Assembly: GCA_964629965.1 (NCBI GenBank)
Contig: CAZVRZ010000132.1
Location: 1-14,427 of the forward strand
Length of the DNA stretch: 14,427 nucleotides
DNA from: CAZVRZ01 sp964629965
GTDB lineage: Bacteria > Chloroflexota > Anaerolineae > Anaerolineales > UBA4823
Direction of reading: 5' to 3'
Made by a program: the position numbers and the translations under genes. Below, in pieces: positions 6,870 to 12,732 of the stretch; position 1 is the first letter of the stretch, and each line of letters begins with the position of its first letter. Under the pieces are notes generated by a model. The model ran no database searches. It worked only from the letters and a program-made list of their open reading frames with translations, and was not told the DNA's origin.

Positions 6870-7988
6870 GGCCTTTTCCCGTTCTGGTTCGCCAAACAGG
6901 CCTGTCGGGCGGACCAGCAGGACCACGATCAAGATGCTGAAAGCCACCGCATCACGCATGGGAGTAGAGATATAGCCCGCGCCAAGCGTTTCCGCCTGGC
7001 CCATGATCAATGCTCCAACCAACGCACCCGGAATGCTGCCGATGCCGCCGATCACGGCTGCCACGAAAGCTTTCAAGCCGGGAATAATACCAAGCCACCA
7101 TACTACCTGGGGATAGGCAATGGCATACAATACGCCTGCTGCGCCAGCCAGGGCTGCGCCGATGGCGAACGTGGTGGAGATCACATTGTCGACTTTGATG
7201 CCCATCATCCGGGCAGTGGGCTTATCGAAGGCCGCGGCGCGCATTGCCTTGCCAATCTTGGTGCGCTGGACAATGAATTGCAGCAGGGCCATGAGCAGCA
7301 CCGAGGAGATGACGATGATGATGAAAATATTTGAGAACAAAACTGCCCCTTCGGGTGCTTCGGTGCCGGCCTCGAGCTTGTAGAAGCCATTCTTGAAGTA
7401 CCAGGTCACTACCTCGAATGGACGTTTGTAGGTAACGAAGTTGTTCGTAAATACGAAAGGCAGCGCACCAAAATACTCGAGGAAAAAGGATACACCAATG
7501 GCTGTGATCAGAGCAGAAATACGTGGGGCATCGCGCAGTGGTTTGTAGGCAATGCGTTCAATGGTTACAGCCAGCAAAGCGCAAACTATCATTGAAATTA
7601 AGATCACCGTGACTGTACCAATCAAGATGGAGATGCTGGATGGAATTCCTGGGAATATTTTTGAGGGCCAGGTGTGCAAGTTGTAATTGGCTACAGTGAA
7701 ATAGCTGACGAAGGCACCAACCATGAACACATCACCATGGGCAAAGTTGATCAGTTTGACAATACCATACACCATGGTATATCCAAGGGCGATCAATGCA
7801 TATACAAAGCCAAGCTGCAATCCATTCAGAACCTGTTGAAAAAACAATGATGGCGATTTAACTGCTTCTTTGCCAATATAAACAACCACCAATAATGCAA
7901 GCAAGACAAGCAGCCCTTTGCCAATCCAGCCTTTTTTTATGATCAGTTGTAATAAGCTTTTGGAAGGGGGGGATATGTTTTGACTCAT
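6867..7988 (-). CDS. livH: Branched-chain amino-acid ABC transporter permease LivH
   Basis: 373 aa. It is the membrane channel partner of LivM. Landmarks: QVLNGLQLGFVYALIALGYTM followed by a YG-x-x-K-LINFAHGDVFM block, IERIAYKPLRDAPRISALI, AIGVSFFLEY, the EAA-type loop GKAMRAAAFDKPTARMMGI, AGVLYA, GLKAFVAAVIGGIGSIPGA and the LVRPTGLFGEPE C-terminus. It is about 65 residues longer than E. coli LivH (308 aa). An N-terminal lead of about 40 residues includes an additional hydrophobic helix (GKGLLVLLALLVVVYIG), and the periplasmic loop after FVFTNNF is enlarged. The start ATG has only a weak GAAG ribosome site, and livH follows the livK stop after 85 bases containing a strong hairpin. Confidence 0.95.
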   Translation of the reverse strand: MSQNISPPSKSLLQLIIKKGWIGKGLLVLLALLVVVYIGKEAVKSPSLFFQQVLNGLQLGFVYALIALGYTMVYGIVKLINFAHGDVFMVGAFVSYFTVANYNLHTWPSKIFPGIPSSISILIGTVTVILISMIVCALLAVTIERIAYKPLRDAPRISALITAIGVSFFLEYFGALPFVFTNNFVTYKRPFEVVTWYFKNGFYKLEAGTEAPEGAVLFSNIFIIIVISSVLLMALLQFIVQRTKIGKAMRAAAFDKPTARMMGIKVDNVISTTFAIGAALAGAAGVLYAIAYPQVVWWLGIIPGLKAFVAAVIGGIGSIPGALVGALIMGQAETLGAGYISTPMRDAVAFSILIVVLLVRPTGLFGEPEREKA

Positions 7989-8010
7989 GGTCTTCGCAAG
8001 GGAAATTGGG

Positions 8011-8059
8011 TTCGGAGGGCGGTTGGGCGCACAAAGTACGCTGGCAGCCGCCCTCCGAA
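8011..8059 (-). promoter_or_regulatory. Intercistronic stem-loop between livK and livH
   Basis: A perfect 12-bp stem is formed by TTCGGAGGGCGG (8011-8022) and CCGCCCTCCGAA (8048-8059), and an inner GCGCAC/GTACGC pairing with one mismatch extends it. It starts 14 bases after the livK stop. Downstream on the minus strand comes CCCAATTTCCC, too poor in U for a full terminator. Such hairpins after binding-protein genes of ABC operons commonly protect the upstream mRNA from 3' exonucleases or attenuate read-through, giving more binding protein than permease. That role is inferred. Confidence 0.75.
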
Positions 8060-8073
8060 TTTATGGAATAGGA

Positions 8074-9210
8074 TTAGGGATTGACTGTGGAGACGTACTG
8101 GATCTTGCCATCTTTGACCTGCAGCATAACGGCGGCTTTCACCGGGTTGTGCAGTTCATTGAAGGTAATCGTACCAGAAACGCCGTCAATCTTGATGGCT
8201 GCCATGGCATCTTTGACCTTGGCAGGATCATTCGAACCGGCTTTTACCATCGACTCGAAGAGGATGTTGGCTGCATCGTAGGCCAGGGTTGCCAGAGCAT
8301 CGGGCTTGGAGCCGTGCTTGGCTTCGTACTTCTTGACCCAGTCCTGGACAGCAGCGCGCTGATCCTCGGGAGAGTAGTGGTTGCTGTAGTAACCGCCATC
8401 TGCCGCAGCCAAGTCGAGGTCGGATGAGTCCCAACCATCGCCGCCGATGAAGGGGGCCGTGATGCCTTTTTCTTTGGCCTGGGCCATGACGAGGTTAACG
8501 ATGTTGTAGTAGTCGCCCAAGAAGACCACGTCAGGCTTGGCAGCAGAGATCTTGGCCAGGATCGCAGAGAAATCTGTGTCGGTCTTGGTGTAGCTCTCTT
8601 CGCCAACGATCGAGCCGCCGCCGGAGGCGAAGGATTCCTTGAAGGAATCAGCCAGGCCGATGGTGTAATCGTTGCCCTGGTCAGACAGCACAAAGGCGGT
8701 CTTGGCTTTGAGAACGGTCAGGGCGAATTGGCCTGTTACCACACCCTGGAAGCTGTCGTTGTAGCATGCGCGGAAGATGTATTTCTTCGTGCTGCCATCG
8801 GCGTTGAGGGTTAGTTTGTCATTGGTAGAGGTTGGGCTGATCTGCAGAACGCCCTTTTCCTCTGCAATCAGGGACACCGGGATGGAAGCGCTTGAGCAAA
8901 CCTCACCGATGATGAATTTGACACCATCCTGATCGATCACTTTATTGGCGGCGTTAACGGCCGGGTCAGCCGAGCACTGGCTGTCTTCCACAATGGCCTC
9001 GATCTGTGCACCATTCACGCCACCCTTGGCATTCCACTCATCGATGGCAATCATGATGCCATTCTTGGTCGACTCACCGAAGGTAGCCACAGAGCCACTC
9101 AGAGGGGCCAGGATAGCAACTTTAACCGTGCCTTTTGAGCCGCCGCAGCCAGACAATGTCATGGCTACGATGATCAATACTGATAATACTGCAAAAATAC
9201 GTTTAGACAT
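8074..9210 (-). CDS. livK: Branched-chain amino-acid binding lipoprotein LivK/LivJ-like
   Basis: 378 aa, a type I periplasmic-binding fold protein that captures the substrate outside the membrane. The signal peptide ends in lipobox LSGC with lipidation at C22, then a short GGSKG linker, so the protein is membrane-anchored rather than free. The mature part has the family opening VKVAILAPLSGSVATFGE, the Cys pair C79 and C105 corresponding to the LivJ disulfide, the ligand-binding CSSAS segment (105-109), SPTSTN (126-130) and GGDGW (246-250). In E. coli LivJ the equivalent of GGDGW carries a Glu that contacts the ligand amino group; here it is Asp. Leu/Ile/Val is therefore likely but not proven; other amino acids or amides are possible. 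The start is firm: AAAGGAGGAGGAG lies three bases before the ATG. Confidence 0.94.
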   Translation of the reverse strand: MSKRIFAVLSVLIIVAMTLSGCGGSKGTVKVAILAPLSGSVATFGESTKNGIMIAIDEWNAKGGVNGAQIEAIVEDSQCSADPAVNAANKVIDQDGVKFIIGEVCSSASIPVSLIAEEKGVLQISPTSTNDKLTLNADGSTKKYIFRACYNDSFQGVVTGQFALTVLKAKTAFVLSDQGNDYTIGLADSFKESFASGGGSIVGEESYTKTDTDFSAILAKISAAKPDVVFLGDYYNIVNLVMAQAKEKGITAPFIGGDGWDSSDLDLAAADGGYYSNHYSPEDQRAAVQDWVKKYEAKHGSKPDALATLAYDAANILFESMVKAGSNDPAKVKDAMAAIKIDGVSGTITFNELHNPVKAAVMLQVKDGKIQYVSTVNP

Positions 9211-9320
9211 TTACTCCTCCTCCTTTGAAGGATAATAGTTTTTCGAAGTTGGGAAATATTGTGGACTTCACCAAGAATTTGTTTATCTGATAGTGCACCT
9301 CCTCGCATCATTGGTACCAG

Positions 9321-9359
9321 TTATGGACTTAGCAAACAAGCTGCTCGCACTCCAAACAT
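9321..9359 (-). CDS. Possible 12-residue leader peptide in the livK leader
   Basis: ATG 9359 opens MFGVRAACLLSP, ending at TAA 9321-9323. It is preceded by TAGGGGGG with a four-base spacing, a plausible ribosome site, and lies about 28 bases after the predicted livK transcription start. It holds Val, two adjacent Leu (TTG CTA) and two Ala codons, as might suit amino-acid-sensing attenuation. No clear terminator/antiterminator pair follows, so it may be chance. Confidence 0.25.
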   Translation of the reverse strand: MFGVRAACLLSP

Positions 9360-9393
9360 GGTTCCCCCCTATTAATGATAGATTAATTTGGAC

Positions 9394-9422
9394 ATTTTAC
9401 TGATATAACCCACTCTCGTCAA
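9394..9422 (-). promoter_or_regulatory. Sigma-70-type promoter of the liv operon
   Basis: On the minus strand TTGACG (9422-9417), a 17-base spacer, then TAAAAT (9399-9394). Each hexamer matches five of six consensus bases. The stop codon of the upstream lipoprotein (TGA 9421-9419) lies inside the -35 box. Predicted start near 9387, giving a livK leader of about 175 bases. The leader contains an ATTGGTACCAGT near-palindrome (9310-9321) and a possible short leader ORF. Confidence 0.7.
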
Positions 9423-9832
9423 GGTTGGATTTGTTTTTGGGAATATCCGCACATGCGCCACTCGCCATCTTCCTGGATGGCCAGGTAATTGCGCGTATCC
9501 AGGCCTAGTTCCTGGTTTTCATTGCCGTAGGTTGCAATGATCTTGCCTCCACAGGCCACTATGGTTGACTCTTCTTCTGTAGCAATGGTCTGGCATTCAA
9601 GTCCCTCTAGCTTGGTTTCCACTCCGGCGAAGGCGTTCACTTCCAGGTTAGCGGTTTCTTCGTAGGCGCTGCACGAATATTGCAACATGCTGTCCAGGTT
9701 CTTGGCGTTGAGAGCTGTAAGATAATTGGCCACGGCCTTGGCGGCAGCATCTTGTTTGTCATTGCTGGTGGAGCACGCGGTACTTAAGAGGATGATCAAG
9801 ATCAGGAGCATGGTTCGGTGAATGTGTTTCAT
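9419..9832 (-). CDS. Small lipoprotein, possibly NTF2-like
   Basis: 137 aa, with an ATG preceded by GAGG seven bases upstream. The signal peptide has a hydrophobic core LLILIILLST and a lipobox-like STAC with C20. After a short hydrophilic linker, AAAKAVANYLTALNAKNLDSMLQYSC looks like the first helix of SnoaL/NTF2-like extracytoplasmic domains (compare DUF4878-type proteins), followed by alternating beta-like segments and a terminal W-R-M-C-G. Three further cysteines in the mature part (about residues 54, 79, 93) and one near the C-terminus could form disulfides. The fold assignment is tentative and no function can be named. It follows the SGNH lipoprotein by 30 bases and is probably cotranscribed with it. 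Confidence 0.75.
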   Translation of the reverse strand: MKHIHRTMLLILIILLSTACSTSNDKQDAAAKAVANYLTALNAKNLDSMLQYSCSAYEETANLEVNAFAGVETKLEGLECQTIATEEESTIVACGGKIIATYGNENQELGLDTRNYLAIQEDGEWRMCGYSQKQIQP

Positions 9833-9862
9833 TTTTTTACCTCATTAAAGTTCTGGGTCGGG

Positions 9863-10987
9863 TCAGGGCATAGAAGGCGTTGGCGTTATCGAGGATGGCT
9901 GGCTGGTGACAGAACGCCAAACCATATCCAGCACCTGCAGGGCGCTAAGGTTACGCATATTGAAACCCAGTTCTAGATATTCGGGTTTGCTAAAATCGGT
10001 GGTAGAGAAATATTCGCTGTAACTGAGGTGCTCTAGCGAGCGCATGCCATGCTGAGGCAGAGGTTGGATGGACAGCCAAAAATTCCATAAAGGGATTTCA
10101 TATTCATAAGCGACCTTGGTGATGAGGGCGTTAATCTGATGACTGCCTTCGGCGTTGTCTGCTTTGGTTGCCAGGATAGGCACAATGCCGTTGCCGATCG
10201 TCAGGTCGATCAGCCGGCGCAACGTTGTCTCAAAAGTAGATACGCTGTCTACATCGTTCGTACCTAAAGAGATGATCACAAAACTGGGCCGGTGAAGACG
10301 GTATTCGCAATCCAGGGGCGTTTCTAGCTGCTCGCAATCTTGCCAGGTATTCCACAGGATGGCCATAGAAGCGCTGGCGCTCAGGCCGTCTTTTACCACC
10401 CGGCTCTGGCGAGCAAATGAGCCGGAAAAATGATCGAGCGCAGGCTGTAGATAGATGTAAGGTCCCAGATCGTAGGCATGCTTGTCAAAATCACCCAAAA
10501 AACCGGGCAGCATTGTATGGCAGTCTCCGATCTTTGAGAACGCATTGGGGTCGTTCCCCATCGCCTGGCCTAGCTCGTAGATTTGGCGCATTTTTGGACT
10601 GATCTGTGCAGGCAGCACAGGCATTGTTGTCCAGGCATCTGGAGCCAGGGTTGGGGAGGGGCCTGAAGTGGGCGTGAGGCTGGCGAGGATGGTTGGCGTG
10701 AGCGAAGCACTGACCGCCGTAAGGGTGGGCAACGGCTGGGTAGCCGTGTGCTCGGATGATGTGGCGGCAGGGGTTGGCGTTTCAGCAGGGGTGTTAACCG
10801 GCTGGGTGCGGCTCGGCGTGAGTTCTTGTTCCAGGTCAGAGGCCTGGACGGTCATGGTGGCAAAAAAAGCAACCTGGGTCATTTCTACTCGCGCCTGGAT
10901 CTCTCTTTCCATATAAGTGCATCCAGCCAGAATCGATAATCCGAAAAAGAGAAATAAAGCGCGCAGGCAACGATGTGATAATCTCAT
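9863..10987 (-). CDS. SGNH/GDSL-hydrolase-like lipoprotein with Thr/Pro stalk
   Basis: 374 aa from ATG 10987; a TTG at 10996 is an alternative, and neither has a strong ribosome site. The signal peptide ends in lipobox ILAGC (C23), so it is probably anchored at the outer face of the membrane. Residues about 57-118 are a Thr/Pro/Ser-rich disordered stalk. The rest looks like an SGNH domain. Block I reads IGDCHTML (G154-D-C156), block III is LGTND (G242, N244, D245), and EHLS (H320) sits where the catalytic His block is expected. Cys replaces the usual nucleophilic Ser, so esterase activity is not assured. The motif PILATKADN near 270 and WNFWLSIQPLP near 301 are further conserved-looking segments. 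Substrate unknown. Flanked by the CNBD protein upstream (34 bases) and the small lipoprotein downstream. Confidence 0.82.
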   Translation of the reverse strand: MRLSHRCLRALFLFFGLSILAGCTYMEREIQARVEMTQVAFFATMTVQASDLEQELTPSRTQPVNTPAETPTPAATSSEHTATQPLPTLTAVSASLTPTILASLTPTSGPSPTLAPDAWTTMPVLPAQISPKMRQIYELGQAMGNDPNAFSKIGDCHTMLPGFLGDFDKHAYDLGPYIYLQPALDHFSGSFARQSRVVKDGLSASASMAILWNTWQDCEQLETPLDCEYRLHRPSFVIISLGTNDVDSVSTFETTLRRLIDLTIGNGIVPILATKADNAEGSHQINALITKVAYEYEIPLWNFWLSIQPLPQHGMRSLEHLSYSEYFSTTDFSKPEYLELGFNMRNLSALQVLDMVWRSVTSQPSSITPTPSMP

Positions 10988-11021
10988 TACGCTCAATAGG
11001 GGAAATTCGCTGCACTAAATA

Positions 11022-11519
11022 TCACTTGCTACAAGGAGCATATAAAAGTTTCTCGCGGACCAGCAGGTCGGTGTTGCGCACTTTCATGGCCATATCTGCC
11101 GCCAAGTTGAACATCAGGCGATATCCGAATTCGGGATACGTCTCGCAGAGCTGGAGCAGTTTTTTGCTGGGAAGCACCAGGACGCGGGTATTGTTTTGAG
11201 AGGCCTGGGCCGTGGCAGAGCGCAGCCCCTGGTCTACCAGGGCGATCTCGCCAAATGATTGTCCCCGCCGCAAGGTGGCGATCATGGATGATGGTAATTC
11301 TTTGCCTGGGGAAGGGCTGACCAGAGTCGGGTTGACCAGGATGTCTACTTCTCCTTGCGCGATGATAAATAATTCATCGCTGGTTGCTCCCTCAGGGAAG
11401 ATGATCTGGCCTGCTTTGTAGTTTCTTTCTTCGCATAGATGGGCTGCCAGCTCTAACTGGGTATTATTCATACCATAGAATATGTCCGCCTGTTTCAGTG
11501 TGCTGACAAAATTACTCAT
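11022..11519 (-). CDS. Stand-alone cyclic-nucleotide-binding domain protein
   Basis: 165 aa, with an ATG preceded by GGAG eight bases upstream. One Crp/Fnr-type cNMP-binding domain fills residues about 5-125: LKQADIFYGMNNTQLELAA, KAGQIIFPEGATSDELFIIAQGEVDI cut by a Pro/Ser insertion near 65-77, then the phosphate-binding cassette F89-G-E91-IALVDQGLR100-SAT. The Glu and Arg that contact cAMP/cGMP ribose and phosphate are both present, so nucleotide binding is plausible. A helical tail follows, but no helix-turn-helix, so this is not a Crp-type transcription factor. Such single-domain proteins act as regulatory subunits or switches; the partner is unknown. First gene of the leftward lipoprotein cluster. 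Confidence 0.88.
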   Translation of the reverse strand: MSNFVSTLKQADIFYGMNNTQLELAAHLCEERNYKAGQIIFPEGATSDELFIIAQGEVDILVNPTLVSPSPGKELPSSMIATLRRGQSFGEIALVDQGLRSATAQASQNNTRVLVLPSKKLLQLCETYPEFGYRLMFNLAADMAMKVRNTDLLVREKLLYAPCSK

Positions 11520-11547
11520 ATGATCTTCTCCTCACTCCTCAGAGTAG

Positions 11548-11576
11548 AGTCTAACATAAAGAGGATAATTTTGAAA
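11548..11576 (-). promoter_or_regulatory. Possible promoter of the CNBD-lipoprotein cluster
   Basis: On the minus strand TTTCAA (11576-11571), a 17-base spacer and TAGACT (11553-11548). The -10 is preceded by TG one base upstream (extended -10). The -35 is weak. The predicted start near 11541 leaves a leader of about 22 bases with GGAG before ATG 11519. Confidence 0.4.
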
Positions 11577-11580
11577 GCGA

Positions 11581-11698
11581 GCGATTAACAGTATCAGGGC
11601 GATTGCATCCACCCTGGTTGGCAGATGTAATCCCTAAAAGAGAGGGAGAAATCGCTCCAAATGCGATTACCCTATTATCAGCCTTTAACCCTGGTTGG
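11581..11698. repeat. Short repeats in the divergent intergenic region
   Basis: The region between the divergent CNBD and membrane-protein genes contains an inverted repeat AATCGC-N7-GCGATT (11650-11668), two further GCGATT copies (11581-11586 and 11599-11604), and an 11-base direct repeat ACCCTGGTTGG at 11611-11621 and 11688-11698 (77 bases apart). These could be operator sites for the flanking genes. No regulator is recognisable, and short repeats of this size can occur by chance. Confidence 0.4.
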
Positions 11699-11715
11699 GG
11701 GCAAACAACGCGGTA

Positions 11716-11724
11716 TGGTAAAAT
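11716..11724 (+). promoter_or_regulatory. Extended -10 promoter upstream of the membrane protein-gyrB pair
   Basis: TGGTAAAAT, i.e. TG-N-TAAAAT, ends at 11724. No good -35 is seen (TGGGGG at 18 bases spacing). Transcription would begin near 11731, only about three bases before ATG 11734, so the mRNA might be almost leaderless. Confidence 0.4.
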
Positions 11725-11733
11725 GGATTGTGT

Positions 11734-12711
11734 ATGAATACGGTTGATAGTAAGACGCTGTCTCAGCGTCCAGGGTTAGTAGCATCTCTTGCCGCAGGGT
11801 TCGACTCGATAACCAACCATATTACAATCATTCTATTCCCTATAGGCGTAGATTTGTTGATCTGGCTTGGGCCGCGAGTTCAGATCAAGGGTTTGTTAAC
11901 CAGCTATTTTCAACGCCTGGAAAGCATGCCAGGCTGGGAAGCTTCGCAATCGGATCAAATGATTGTTATGATGCGCGAATTTTTAACCGAACAGTTTAAC
12001 TTAATGATCATGCTGCGGTCATTTCCGGTTGGTGTTCCAAGCTTGATGGCGGGGCGTTCTCCCATCAATGCTCTATTCGGCGAACCGTATGCTTTCGAAA
12101 TTGATACGATTGTAGGCGTGTTGGCGTTCTGGTTCGTTGTCACATTGACCGGACTGCTGCTGGGAACGCTGTACTTTCAGATTGTTTCACAGGTGGCCTT
12201 GCAAAGAAAAGTCCAATTGCAGTCTATCATAACGGATTGGTCCAAGGCCTTCATCCAGGTGGTTGCGTTGACGGTTCTGTGGGGGGCTATCCTTTTTACG
12301 CTCAGTCTTCCTTCCAGTTGTATGATATCTTTTTTGATGATGGCAGGCGGGATCGTGGGGCAGTTTGTTTTCATGGTATACATCTGTTTACTGTTCTGGA
12401 TGATATTCCCCCTGGCATTCTCGGTCCATGGGATCTTCACCTACGGGCATAATATCCTGGCTGCGATGGCTCAAAGTTTCCGCTTGACGCGGTATTCTGT
12501 ACCATTTACGGGATTATTCTTGTTGATCGTGCTCTTGATTTCGCAGGGCCTGGATATTGTCTGGAATATCCCGGCGGATGATTCCTGGTTGTTGATCATA
12601 GGTATTGTGGGACATGCTTTTGTGGTATCAAGTTTGTTGGCCGGCAGCTTCATCTATTATAGGGATACCAGTCAATGGATCCAGCAATTAATGGCAAAGC
12701 CGGCTGTGTAG
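11734..12711 (+). CDS. Polytopic membrane protein of unknown function
   Basis: 325 aa from ATG 11734; a TTG two codons upstream is possible, and no good ribosome site is visible. About six or seven hydrophobic helices: near 27-48 (HITIILFPIGVDLLIWL), 125-150 (GVLAFWFVVTLTGLLLG), 170-190, a long pair over 195-235, then 255-275 and 285-308 (WLLIIGIVGHAFVVSSLLA). A soluble stretch at about 50-110 contains an amphipathic region. The layout and the motif FRLTRYSVPFTGLFLLIV recall the GPDPase-membrane-domain/YciC-like group of bacterial membrane proteins, but I cannot name a family. The stop is 21 bases before gyrB with no obvious promoter between, so the two are probably cotranscribed. Confidence 0.82.
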   Translation: MNTVDSKTLSQRPGLVASLAAGFDSITNHITIILFPIGVDLLIWLGPRVQIKGLLTSYFQRLESMPGWEASQSDQMIVMMREFLTEQFNLMIMLRSFPVGVPSLMAGRSPINALFGEPYAFEIDTIVGVLAFWFVVTLTGLLLGTLYFQIVSQVALQRKVQLQSIITDWSKAFIQVVALTVLWGAILFTLSLPSSCMISFLMMAGGIVGQFVFMVYICLLFWMIFPLAFSVHGIFTYGHNILAAMAQSFRLTRYSVPFTGLFLLIVLLISQGLDIVWNIPADDSWLLIIGIVGHAFVVSSLLAGSFIYYRDTSQWIQQLMAKPAV

Positions 12712-12720
12712 ATTGGGTTT

Positions 12721-12725
12721 GGAGG
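12721..12725 (+). promoter_or_regulatory. Ribosome binding site fixing the gyrB GTG start
   Basis: GGAGG lies seven bases before GTG 12733. This selects GTG 12733 over the in-frame ATG 12751, which has no ribosome site. Confidence 0.8.
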
Positions 12726-12732
12726 TTACAGA

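Noticed and set aside
6708..7334. A 208-codon rightward open frame opposite livM/livH
   Set aside because: It is antisense to two strongly supported permease genes, and its composition looks like a reverse-strand shadow.
9308..9325. TGGTACC in the livK leader, resembling the T-box core
   Set aside because: Only the seven-base TGGNACC core is present. The flanking AGGG and GCG consensus is missing, and the leader is too short and lacks a recognisable Stem I or specifier loop. The match is explained by a short palindrome.
334..11519. A cAMP circuit linking the CYTH domain (class IV cyclase-like) and the CNBD protein
   Set aside because: CYTH domains are more often phosphatases than cyclases. 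The two genes are 8 kb apart in different units, and no evidence ties them together.
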